From Congeria kusceri (Eukaryota > Mollusca > Bivalvia > Myida > Dreissenidae), in assembly GCA_027627225.1 (NCBI GenBank), contig JAPFQT010000037.1:248001-312000 (forward strand): 64,000 nt of DNA, written 5' to 3'. Shown here one piece after another: positions 46,539 through 56,754 of this stretch (within the stretch, counting starts at the first letter, position 1; every line of letters starts with the position of its first letter). Both the position numbers and the translations under genes were made by a program. The notes beneath the pieces were generated by a model. The model was not told the origin of the DNA. It worked only from the letters and a program-made list of their open reading frames with translations, and did not search any database.

Positions 46539-46638
46539 GTATGTGCCAAAGCAGCTGGTGACGATCGTGGGCAGTATCGACGTTTGGCAAACTCCATCTC
46601 AGACATTCCCCCGTTGGACGCAGATATCCACGCCAGAG
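46539..46638 (+). pseudogene. Exon-like fragment 7
   Basis: TGCCTCTCTAG is the acceptor and CCAGAG|GTATGCAG the donor. The frame entered in phase 0 reads VCAKAAGDDRGQYRRLANSI, SDIPPLDADIHAR and leaves in phase 1. It is GC-richer than its surroundings. A second frame is also open (YVPKQLVTIVGSIDVW…), but the first one joins in phase to the protein-like frame of fragment 8. Unrecognised. Confidence 0.5.
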
Positions 46639-46911
46639 GTATGCAGTGTTTAGCTGTTTTCTGCCATTTAGTGAGCTTGTTAATTGATTTCATATGAAGT
46701 CTTGGAGATGAATAGGGTCCTTTTGGTTATGGTTCGAATAACCGCAAACAAACAATGGTTTCTGGTTAAGTTTAAGCTAACCTGAACACAATGTTCATTC
46801 ATTGTATATCTCATTCCCAGTTCATTAATGATCAGGCCCACGAGAGCTCTTACTGATCCAGCTGTATGAAACCTATCTATCAAGGACTGAAACCTCTTGG
46901 TTGTACACAAA
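46639..46911. other. Intron-like sequence
   Basis: No feature supported; the minus open frame at 46680-46946 is a chance opening that runs into the next repeat. Confidence 0.5.
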
Positions 46912-47192
46912 CTTTTACTCCCCCGGCATCTTGATGTGGGAGGCATATAGTGATTGTCCTGGCCATCCGTGATTCAGTGATTCTGTCCATACGTTGTTAA
47001 CTAGTTTTTACTGTTTCACACGGCTTACTACAACACTTGGATGCTTACACAGTTCTTGCTTATGACCATTCCTTATCAACCCATATCACCGAGCCTCACT
47101 TTGACCTTGACCTAATTTGAACTTAGAATAATTCAAATGGTTGTCCTGCACCAGGCAGGGGCATGTGTGTTTCTCAAACACAGCATCTTGTC
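46912..47192 (-). mobile_element. Tandem-core element, GTGTTTGATAAACAC family, minus short copy
   Basis: The right end on the minus strand is ACAAGATGCTGTGTTTGAGA AACACACATGCCCC, and the left end has ATGCCTCCCACATCAAGATG CCGGGGG. It holds about 1.5 core units with TGGTCATAAGCAAGAACTGT and AGGTCAAGGTCAAAGTGAGG. It is shorter than the copies at 8414 and 12856. Confidence 0.8.
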
Positions 47193-47574
47193 TATTTAAA
47201 ACATCTATTGGAAACTGTGCATTTCTATACCATCAAGTACTGTTCTAATAAAAGAAAAATATCAGTTAATGTACCAGGAGGTGATCAGAGTGGAAAGCAA
47301 AATAAAATTTTGTGGAATATTGTTCATACAGATTATATCCAGACAATGGTTAGGACTGAATGTCGTTTTTTGTAGCCAAAGTCAAATTTAATTTTAACTA
47401 AAAACAGAACATGTTTCAGCTATTGTTTCATGATAAATCATGACTTTGTACATTTGTTTACCATATTTACTCTTGATATAAATCTTTCCATTAAAAGTTT
47501 TATTTGTTATCCTGGTTCACACACATGAGTAGTTGGTCTTCCATCTTCAGTGTGTCTGTGTTTCTGTTTTACAG

Positions 47575-47678
47575 GCTCATTATAACATGCAGCGTCTTCC
47601 AGTCGAGGCAAGCTGGCCACACAGTGGGTCAAGGATTTCTGAGAATCTTTGAGAATGCCAAAGAGCTCAGTTTATTGA
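47575..47678 (+). pseudogene. Exon-like fragment 8, three in-frame stops
   Basis: CTGTTTTACAG ends at 47574. Continuing from fragment 7 in phase, the frame reads SL, stop (47583-47585), HAASSSRGKLATQWVKDF, stop (47640-47642), ESLRMPKSSVY, stop (47676-47678). The runs between stops are protein-like and the phase agrees with fragment 7, which fits a real exon that has decayed. Confidence 0.4.
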
Positions 47679-47786
47679 CATTCGTGTTATGTGTCAGTTG
47701 TAAACTGTTCTGGACATTTGTATGTTTGGTTGAAAAACATACCTGTTGTTTGTATGTTCATTTAAGAAATATTCCTGTGATTGTGT

Positions 47787-49248
47787 TTTTTTGCCCCCAC
47801 AAAGTGGGAGGCATTAAGCATTGCACTTGTCCGTCCGTACGTCTGTAACTTATGTATTCAAACAATTGTTGAAATGTTTCTTATTTTTGTGTACGGTACT
47901 TTTGGGGCATGCTGTGGTAGCTATGTGTAATCAATTTCTTTGTTGATCATTACTCATCAAGTATTACATGTAATTTAATGAAACTTAATGTAATAATAAA
48001 GGATGTTAAAAAGAAGCGTAGGTCAAATTAAATTCATGTAACACTAGAGGATGTTTAGAGTACAGTGGCCATGATTTTGTATAAAACAGTAAAATTGGTA
48101 TCAATTTTATTATATTCACAACTCTTCATTATTATTACACTTGATGGCTTTGATTTGTATGTTCAGAACATATATTCAGAGTATAATTTACTTTTGTGAA
48201 ATGAAATGACAAGAGTTAATTGGGATTCACATCAAATTATGTAAACTAAATAAGTGTTGTTGTTGTTTTTTTCAAATAACTTCTTGTAAGCAATCATATT
48301 TTATGATTTTAGAAAAACATTTCTTTGGGGATACTGATAATAATTTCCTTATTTGTTTATAAAACAATTGTTGGTAATTGTAGCTTTCATAAAATGTTGT
48401 TACAAGTTTGTATGTGTGCTTCTACATGTTTTTGCTTAATGATAAATTTTTTACAAAATGCCTCTGTATACCAATATATGTAATTTATTAATTATATGAT
48501 ACTATGTAGTGAGATACATTATATGACATGCTGGCAACAAAGATTTATAGTTTAGGTTTGTCTGTCTGCCTTCATATTCATTATTTATATTATAACCAGT
48601 AAAATGGATAAATCTAGAAATAAGAATGTATCTCAACAATGCGAGTGCCATGAGATTAACATTCCGTTTGTTAAAGGGACTTGTTCAAAGAATTTCATAT
48701 TTTCAAAACATGGCATTAAAAGTCTTAACTGCAAAAACTGAAGCATTTTGACAACATTCAGATATTAAAAAAGTATGTCACACTTACTGATAAATATGCA
48801 ATATTTATCATAACTTCATCTGAAATAAGTTTGTATGAAAATTATTTATTCTCTCATACATGTTTGTGCTGTTCATTACAAAACTATTATCTTGTTTTAA
48901 ATTTGAGGAATTTGTCTGTTGCAATTGTTGTCTTGCTTTTCCATGGTTTTTTTTGAATGCAAATACATTTCTGTTCTAAAGTAAATCCATATAACATTTT
49001 AGAAGCTGAACACAGTTGTCTTTTTGCAAATATTTCTTTGGAAAGTTTAGATCTAGTTGGTTTTTATGCCCCCACAAAGTGAGAGGCATTAAACTTGCAC
49101 TTGTCGGTCTGTATGACCCAATATTTTGTGGACTCGACTCCTCTTTCGCTAAAAATTTCACAGCTGAAGAAACTTAACCTGTAGGTAATTGTAAAGGAAG
49201 GAACGTTTTCTGCCATCAGTTTTGGCAGAATTATGGACCTTTGTCATT
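47787..49248. repeat. Repeat termini and fragments among AT-rich sequence
   Basis: TTTTGCCCCCACAAAGTGGG AGGCATTA at 47786-47816 and the related TTATGCCCCCACAAAGTGAG AGGCATTA at about 49064-49092 are hairpin termini of the GGGGGCATA type, each followed by CTTGTC(C/G)GTC. At 48674-48790 the left end TTAAAGGGACTTGTTCAAAG begins a truncated TTAAAGGGAC-family copy. Other sequence is unassigned. Confidence 0.55.
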
Positions 49249-49831
49249 CTTAGCTCAACATGCTTATGGTAAGATTTTATGATTGCCTTTTGTTCATCGT
49301 TCGTCAGCATTTTCACTCAAACAACATAATCTCCTAAACTGCTGGGGAGATTTACACCAAACTTCACAGGAATGATCCTTGGGTGATATTTCTGGTCTGC
49401 TGCATATATATAGCTAAAAGTAGATTTAAAAGCGAAAACTTTAAAAATCTCTGAAACTGCATGGCTGAGAGCTTGCATATTTGGTATGTGGCATCATCTA
49501 GTGGTCCTTTACAAAGGTTGTTCAAATTATGGCCCAGGGTCAAAACTGGCCACGCCCAGGGGGTCACCTTGTTCATGTAGACTTAAATAGCAAAATGACT
49601 TAAAAAATCTCCGGAACTGCAGGGCCCAGATGTTTCATATTTTGTATGAAACATTGTACAGTGGTTCTCTACAAAGATTGTTCAAATATTGACCCGGGGG
49701 TAAAAATTGGCCACGCCCAGGGGTCACATTGTTTATATAGATTTAAAAAGTTAAATGACTTCAAAAATCTCCTGAAACCGCAAGGACCAGATCTTCAAAC
49801 TCGTGAAAGGGCTATAGGGCCTACTTGTTTC
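49249..49831 (-). mobile_element. ~175-bp-core element with both ends, minus orientation
   Basis: On the minus strand it starts AAACAAGTAGGCCCTATAGC CCTTTCACG, runs through about 2.5 units of the ~175-bp core, and ends with GAACAAAAGGCAATCATAAA … CTTACCATAAGCATGTTGAG CTAAG. The end block also follows the array at 58510-58670. This is the most complete short member of the family and shows the tandem arrays are its core. Confidence 0.85.
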
Positions 49832-51345
49832 TACTGTAAAATATATATGGTAATAAATTTGCGGAGGCAATAAATAGTGTTGGCAACACATCCTTTGTGT
49901 CCAAACGTGTCGTGAGGGAAATTAGTTAATGTTTTTGTAAAATTAGAAAGGAGATGAAATGTTTGGCGTTGATTTGATAGTTTTCAGCAAAAACAAAAGT
50001 ATTATTTATGAATCTGTTAGATTTGGGGTTAAATGTATCATTATTTGCTACTGTATTGTGTATGTTTATTGATAAGTTGTCACATGCTATTTCGTTTAAC
50101 ACTGGCATAGATCATTTAAAATCTTTAAAATTTCACAACGTTTACAAATTAAAGTGCAACTGTTCAATGATGCGTAAGGTATTGACCAAGTTGCTCACAG
50201 ATGTAACGGCCAATTATGCTCACAGCCAGTTAACCTTTAATGTATATACAATCAATATTACAAACAACTTGCTTATTAAATATTATTTACAGAATACAGT
50301 TATTAAATATTATTTACAGAATACGGTGTCAATTAATAGTTTGGTCAGGTTAAACTCACAAATCAAAAAGTTAGTGTCGTATTTATAGAAATAATTTCTT
50401 TAAATTGCCTAGGACTGTTAGCTTAATTGGCTGTACAGGTTTTGAGCAAATCACCACTGATAATGTCAAAAAATGTTTATTTCTTTGAATGTTATTATGG
50501 GCATTTATACTCGACCAAAAAAGAAAACCAACAGTGTATAGTTTATCAACGTTCCTGGAATTGGATCAAGATACAACATATAAAATGGTTGATTATAAAA
50601 CACAATATTTTCATAGCACAGATGTGCATTTACTTGTTCTCAATCATGTATTGATCAATTATAAATTTTGACATAGTGGTTGAAATTTAATCCACAAACA
50701 ATAACAAATTATTGAGTGTCATGTTTTTGGCCGAGTATATTTAGATTTTGTCTCATGTGTAAGATACGTGTGTGCATTACTTTCATTTATTGAGCTTATG
50801 TAATTCATGCAATGCTTTTGTTAATGATCAGTATATATATACATGAACATGACATTCTTAGTGTGCTGTTGGAATAAGGGACCTTTCCTGCGTCATCAGT
50901 CGTCTTAACTGATACTTCAACTGAAATGTTTAAACCACCGACAAGTTACAAAGAAGTGGTTGCTTAATGTTTAAAAAACATAGAACAACACATTTTCTTT
51001 TTGTCAACTTGAGTGAAGTAAACTTTCGCAGACGTGTCAGTTCCATTGACAGCAATAACAAGCAATTCGAGTAAGAACTTTATTTTCTCCAAAGTTGGAA
51101 GGATGTAACAGATTAACCAGTTGATAACAGTGGGAAAGTGCTTCATCATTTAATACTGCATTTGAGTTAAAGCCACTAAATCCACATTGACCATAAAATA
51201 AATACCACAAAAATTAATATACTTTTTTTTAAACTGACAAAACATCAACCATGTAAACAATGCTTATCAGCATTGAACTATTTATGGAAATTGTAAACCA
51301 TGTCAGACATGCTGTAGTTGTTGGCTGTTTTTTAGTGAGTCACTT
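49832..51345. other. AT-rich, no supportable gene
   Basis: The 126-codon plus frame at 50008-50388 has AT-driven composition and contains a 24-base direct duplication (ATTAAATATTATTTACAGAA block, near 50275 and 50300); it is not called. Nothing else was recognised. Confidence 0.5.
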
Positions 51346-51418
51346 ATAATTTTATGTGCTAAGAAAACATGACCTGCATGAGTGATGCAGGTCATGTTTT
51401 CTAAGCACATAAAATTAT
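51346..51418. repeat. Long inverted repeat: 34-bp arms, 5-bp loop
   Basis: The left arm 51346-51379 and right arm 51385-51418 are complementary at 33 of 34 positions (ATAATTTTATGTGCTAAGAA … on the left). The loop is GAGTG. The mismatch is at the A/T in GCT(A/T)AG. The arms would form a near-perfect hairpin in RNA or a cruciform in DNA. No TSD or known family is evident. Confidence 0.9.
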
Positions 51419-52854
51419 TTTTCAGCAGAACAAATGTAGAAGTGTTTTTCTAAATATATTCCAAATGTTGTCATTCAAAATGGATTTGGTGGCTTTAAAA
51501 TAAATTGCTTTATTTTGCCAATGGGATTTATTACTGATTACTTATTGAACTGCCTGCATTATAAATTGGCGAGTGATAGCATTACAAAATCTTCTGATAA
51601 TAATATAATAATACGACTGAACTTGTTATGTTGAAGTTGCCAGGAATTCAATAACTTTGTAATATGACTAGTTTGACACATCCTAATACAGACTTTTTAG
51701 AAATATTGAGTCGAAATGTTAGAACAACTGTAATATAAAATAGCAATCTTGTGTACACACACTGAACTGTAAACCAGGATAAAATATTCAATGAAAATAG
51801 TGCATGATCAATAAAACTTTAGAAAGAATGTAATAAGATTTTGGCAGTGCCATAGGCGTCAGCACCTCAAGATGACAGAGTTTAGCTGTAATACTAAATG
51901 AGCAAAAAAAAGTCTAAGCCCCTGTTCACAAGCTGTGTATTTTAATACAACTCTCATCATGTTTTTGTGTAAAATCTTGTGAGCAACATACTTTTCCTTC
52001 AAAATAATTTCTGCTGGGACTTTAAATTCTTAGCATTTGCCTTGTACCCTTAAAAAAAAGAAAAACAGATTATGGCTCGCATAGATGTTTATTAGCCATA
52101 CAATTTTATTATAGGTAACACAGGCGTGTAACTAGTAAATTTTTAATTACAAATTTGCATTTCAGTAAATCATTAGGGTGTAAGTCCGAAGAAACAAGAA
52201 ATTTAACAAGAATTGCACATTTCAATCGAAATCCTGTACCACACTGGCTTGCTTTGCTGATCATTAACTGCTGCAACTCAGGTCACGATAAGGTTCTAAC
52301 ACCTCAGTGAGCGACGTTGCATTCTTTCAAATGACTTCTGGAAATATATACAAATATAATGGTTTACATACAATGTTTTTAATAGGGCTCACTCTGCTAT
52401 TAGCTACACACTGAAACATTTGGCTAAAGAGTTTTCCATTTGGCTACAATGTTTTCTTCATAAACCCCCCAAAAATACCCCAAATGAGAAGAATTTCAAG
52501 TTGGCTAAAGAAAAGGTTGAGCCAGGGTGAGCCCTGTTTAGTTCAGGCCAAAGAAAAAATCTGTGGTTCAGGTGTCACTGACGGAATCTTTGGGAAATTG
52601 TCATATTTAAACTCGATAAGAAACAATTTTTTTTTCTCTTAACAATTCTTAAGGTTGAGGTGATGAAAGAAGGGTTGGTAGTGAAACCTGAACCACTGAT
52701 ATTTTTTTCTTGGCCTAAATATTGTATAAAATATTTGTAATATTTAATTATTATAATAAAAGATGCATAAGAGGAATAAAAAATAATTAGAAAGACCTGG
52801 TGTTTGTTTTAATTTGCCCCAAAAATTACGTGGGGACAATGATAAAATGTTATT
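51419..52854. other. No supportable feature
   Basis: AT-rich. A short duplicated theme, TTTGGCTA(A/C)A(G/A), with TTGGCTAAAGAAAAGG, lies at about 52420-52520. Confidence 0.5.
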
Positions 52855-53075
52855 TCTTTTCATTTTGTACCAAAAAGTATATTTTTACCTAACCCTTGGT
52901 AGGGGGGGGAGAACCTCCACTCTCCCTTGGAGGGTGCAGTGGTGGTTCTGCCCACCCCAGGAGTTTTTTTAAACTCCCCTTGGTCGGAGCAGTATTTGAA
53001 CCCACACACCAAGCCTCTCAAGACCACTGCTCTACCAACTGAGCTATTGAGGCTTCTGCTAGTAGCTGTTCGAAA
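52855..53075 (-). mobile_element. tRNA-derived SINE, minus strand
   Basis: Read on the minus strand, GCCTCAATAGCTCAGTTGGT AGAGCAGTGG (box A TAGCTCAGTTGG) is followed by GTGTGGGTTCAAATACTGCT (box B GGTTCAAATAC). A non-tRNA body then holds GGGGAGTTTAAAAAAACTCC and ends AAATATACTTTTTGGTAC. The 72-codon open frame here lies in the SINE and is not a gene. Confidence 0.8.
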
Positions 53076-53227
53076 CATTTATTTATTCTTTCAATAAAAC
53101 ATAACAGTAAAAAAAATCACATGACCTGGACTATGGTCATGTGACCAAGTCCAAGTCATGTGATTGCTATATTTAGCACTCATTCTATCCATATAATCCC
53201 TTAACAATACCAAATAAAACCACAAGC

Positions 53228-53300
53228 TAGAGTGGTGCAGTGGATAGAGCAGTGGACTACGGAGCTGTGGGACAGAAGTTCAAATACCGGTATAAACCTT
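53228..53300 (+). mobile_element. tRNA-derived SINE head
   Basis: GAGTGGTGCAGTGGATAGAG (box A TGGTGCAGTGGA) and GAAGTTCAAATACCGGTA (box B) lie at tRNA spacing. The body beyond 53300 is short or degraded. Confidence 0.65.
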
Positions 53301-53605
53301 CAATACTTTCCTTGCTTATTTCGATGTATAATAATGTTGTTCATATGAAAATATAAATGTATGCAATAAAATGTCGATAAAAATGCATTACATTATATAA
53401 ATCTGCATGTACAACATAAATATAAAAAATATATATAATTTATGTGTCTAATAAAAATAAAAATAAAAAGTTTCTAACTTATTTCAACCAAAAGTTCTGT
53501 TAGAAAGAAAATACCCTGGTATTGCGCAAAACATCAAAATAATTGGCCAATGAAAGTTTTCAAAACGTTTACCACCAGTTATGGCGGAACATTGTTGGCT
53601 GCTAC

Positions 53606-53710
53606 CATGTTTTGCTGCAAAAAGTCTGTGCATGGTTTCTGCATCGTTCAGGAATACTTCGGTGTCAGGATCGGGTTCGTTGCTGTCCCTAAGTGTGGAT
53701 GGGCTGCTGT
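53606..53710 (-). CDS. Symmetric exon candidate, acidic, unknown
   Basis: On the minus strand TTGTTGTTGCAG is a good acceptor and AAACATG|GTAGCAG a fair donor. The 105-base exon runs phase 1 to phase 1: SSPSTLRDSNEPDPDTEVFL, NDAETMHRLFAAKH. The frame stays open past the donor (GSSQQCSAITGGKRF) to 53484, but that part is less convincing. Ser/Asp/Glu-rich start, then a helical stretch. Unrecognised; no partner exon seen between SINE and element on either side. Confidence 0.4.
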
Positions 53711-53810
53711 CTGCAACAACAAAAATAACATAATAAAAATGTATTTTCAACACTGCAGGTTATAGTGCATTATTATTATAAATTATATTTAAAGTTATAA
53801 TAATGTTTTA

Positions 53811-54446
53811 TACAGTAAACTTCGCTTGGAACAATATTGAGCAGACCATAGAATTTATATCCCTATATCACAATATCTTCGCATACAAAATAAGGCAACC
53901 AAGCGCATGGACATATCAGAATACAGGCGAGAGACGCAACACCAATCATATTACAGCAGACACGTTAGTTGTATAATGGGGAATAATGTAAAATACAGGA
54001 GATGCCCCATTTCAGAGGCGACCCTGGCTCTTTAATGCCCGGTGAGAAGCACCTAGTACACTGCACCTCAGTTTAATGTCTCATGTCAAAGACTCTGTTA
54101 GTAGGTTAAGGTGTAGCGTGGTCTTGAACCTGAGAATCCTGGGTTGTGAAGCCACTGTTTTACCACTAGACCACGGATGAGCTACTCGCAGCATGTGTAT
54201 GAGTACATTGTATATTTCAATACAACGTTTCAAAGATAATTTTGAATGCTTGTGATGTCACTAAATACTGCCATAAGCAATAAATGGTCTTTCTATTGAT
54301 ATTGAACTTTGTCCAGTTTTAACAAGGCAGTTATAGGGACACTGACCAATATCAAATTAAATATATAGGGATCGGTTCCGGACCTTGGAATCATTGTCGT
54401 TATATGCATATATCATCACAAGCCATATCGTTACAAGTGGAGTTTA
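53811..54446. mobile_element. TIR element, TACAGTAAACTYCRCTTG termini, with tRNA-like insert
   Basis: The left end TACAGTAAACTTCGCTTGGA ACAATATTG and the right end CATATCGTTACAAGTGGAGT TTA are imperfect inverted repeats of about 25 bp. A tRNA-like segment sits inside on the minus strand (54112-54183). Confidence 0.55.
54112..54183 (-). mobile_element. tRNA-derived SINE head inside a TIR element
   Basis: On the minus strand TGGTCTAGTGGTAAAACAGT (box A) and TCTCAGGTTCAAGACCACGC (box B) are present. The acceptor stem does not pair, so it is not a functional tRNA. Confidence 0.6.
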
Positions 54447-55072
54447 ATTAATTCCCTGTAAATTTCTCCACCAGAATAATCATCAAAAGAGCCTGGAATC
54501 ATTAGCTGTAACAGCATGTGTGGCTATACAATAAGGATTATAAGCAGATACAGCAGTCATTTTAGTAGTTGTAGTATGAATAAACATGTATAAGTGGGAC
54601 GACATTAACATACACTCATGAACTCAAGCTTAAATTATTTCCTATATTTATACCTGTACTCTTGTCTGTGCACATGTTTCACATTCTTATTGATACCATA
54701 AATGTATTTACAGTGGAATGCCCTTACATTGATTTAACACAAATCAAGTGCGTAAAATTATGTACTGGTATTAATTGTTATTGATTTTTCATATATTTAT
54801 GCGTTAAGTTCTGTGTCTGTTTAATTTTTCCAAGCTTAAATATTTAAAGTTGTTGTGATAGAAAGAATTGTGTAAAAGTGGTAAAAAAAGTTTGATGTTG
54901 ATAATTACAAAGATTTCAGGTGCATAAGCCTGTTTTGTTCCTGTAAATATAACAAAATACCCATTCAAATCAGAGTGAGCTTTTTTAAAATGACCACATT
55001 AGTTACTGAACAAAGATTGTACATGTACAGCTCAGATTGTTAAAGCGTCATCTCTCAACAGTTCACTCAGGG
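54447..55072. other. AT-rich, no supportable feature
   Basis: Nothing recognised. Confidence 0.5.
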
Positions 55073-55542
55073 TTTAAAGGGACCTGTTAACAGATTGACG
55101 ACTTGACAATTTTCAAACTTTGTTTCACAGATTCCCAAAATAAAAGAATAGTGTATGTAAAGAAGCGCAATAACACTACTTACATAGAAATATATTGGAC
55201 ACTATGTCGCTTATGAAAAATCATCAACTGAAATGGATAAAAATTCTAAAGAATTTGTAACGCTTTTCATGGGTATTTTGGAATACACGTGTATCACTTA
55301 CATAGCGTTAACCTTTCGCTACTCTGAATGACAGTTAGAATGGTCAAGTTGTTAGAATGACACATTCTTAATTGTGGCGGCTGTAGGTTCAAATCCCAGT
55401 GAAGGAAAATCTTTTAATTATTCTTGTCTTTATATAATATTTGTTGTTGTTTTTGTTTATGTCCAACTGCTTTAGGTTTTGCAGTTAAGGCATTCAATGA
55501 CCATTTTCAAAAATATGAAAATCTGTTAACAAGTCCCATTAA
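55073..55542 (+). mobile_element. TTAAAGGGAC-family TIR element with tRNA-like core, plus
   Basis: The left end TTTAAAGGGACCTGTTAACA G and the right end CTGTTAACAAGTCCCATTAA are inverted. The tRNA-like part at about 55335-55410 has box A TGGTCAAGTTGTTAG and box B GGTTCAAATCCC. It is oriented opposite to the copy at 9593. Confidence 0.75.
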
Positions 55543-56754
55543 TACAGTGTTTTAATTGCATGTTTTTTTATTTCCACTTGACTTTTATGTGTATTGAGAT
55601 TTTCCCAGAAACTATGAAATCAAAATATTCAGAGTTGCAGAAAGAGTGCAGATTAAATTAGTTTAAACCTATTTATTTTAGTTTGAATGTATTGAAAGCC
55701 TGAGGCTTATTGAGTCCATTTCCTGGGTAGAACCAGTACTTGGTGTCTTATGAGCAAGATCATTTAAACACATCCCTGGGTTGGGATCAAACTCGGGACC
55801 TCCCAATTGTAAGGCGGACACCAGATCAATTTCAGAACAGCGACTTTGTTTTGAAATTAAATTGATGAACAATATGGAACCAACCTGTGAAAACCACTGT
55901 CGCTCTCTGTGAAACGTTCAGGACATCAGGGTTTGTTGCCATTGGAGCAGTATAGGTATGGTGGCAGGTTAAAGTTGCCAAACACTAAGGCTGTAAATCT
56001 ACAACAAACCAAAGAATCATGTGCATGACTATTAAATGAAAAACATCATCACCTGTTAAAACAGATTGAGACATTAAATGAGGATCTCACATTGACTGTT
56101 GTTCAGAGAAATGTTATGGAATTTATAAAGCATAAATTGGCTCAGATTTATTTGGATTCAATTCATCTAATAATTGTATAACCCTGCGAGTTGGAGGTGT
56201 TGCTTGACAGGGCATAACTCAAGTACGATAAAAGCCAATCATGTCAAAAACCTAACTTAATATTCCTTTTATGCCTACTAACACTTCTCTAAAGTTTCAT
56301 AATAATTGCACAAGAATTTCTCAAGTTATCGTCTGCACAAACCTAAGAGGACGCCTCCACCGCTGCCAAAGTAACCCCAATATGTTGCCTTTTCAGGTGG
56401 CACAACAATTATATTAACACTGTATTATGGGAAGTTTGAATAAGACATCAAACATAGAATGGACATGATTTTTGTTTCTTTTTCACATCAAACTGAGCAT
56501 TTCATGTTGTTTATGTATGTTTGTTATATTTTGACAATACTTTATATATGCAGATGTCTATTGCACTAATAACTCATCAAAATTCTTAAGTGACAAATGG
56601 TAAACTGCATATAAAACATTGCTGTAATAAAAGAGTTTATTCTATGTTTAACGTCTTATTCCAACTTCACATAATAGCGTGTCCTTTTCCATTTGTTTCA
56701 CTATATAATAGTGCACAAAGATATTGAGCAGAAACCGTTTTTCTATTTTTAGTA
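55543..56754. other. Spacer containing a minus-strand SINE at 55690-55865
   Basis: On the minus strand at 55780-55865, GATCTGGTGTCCGCCTTACA and GAGGTCCCGAGTTTGATCCC supply box A- and box B-like motifs, followed by a body to about 55690. The rest, including GCATAACTCAAGTACGATAA at about 56212, is unassigned. Confidence 0.5.

Noticed and set aside
50008..50388. 126-codon plus frame
   Set aside because: AT-driven composition, internal 24-base duplication, no splice or promoter signals, no resemblance.
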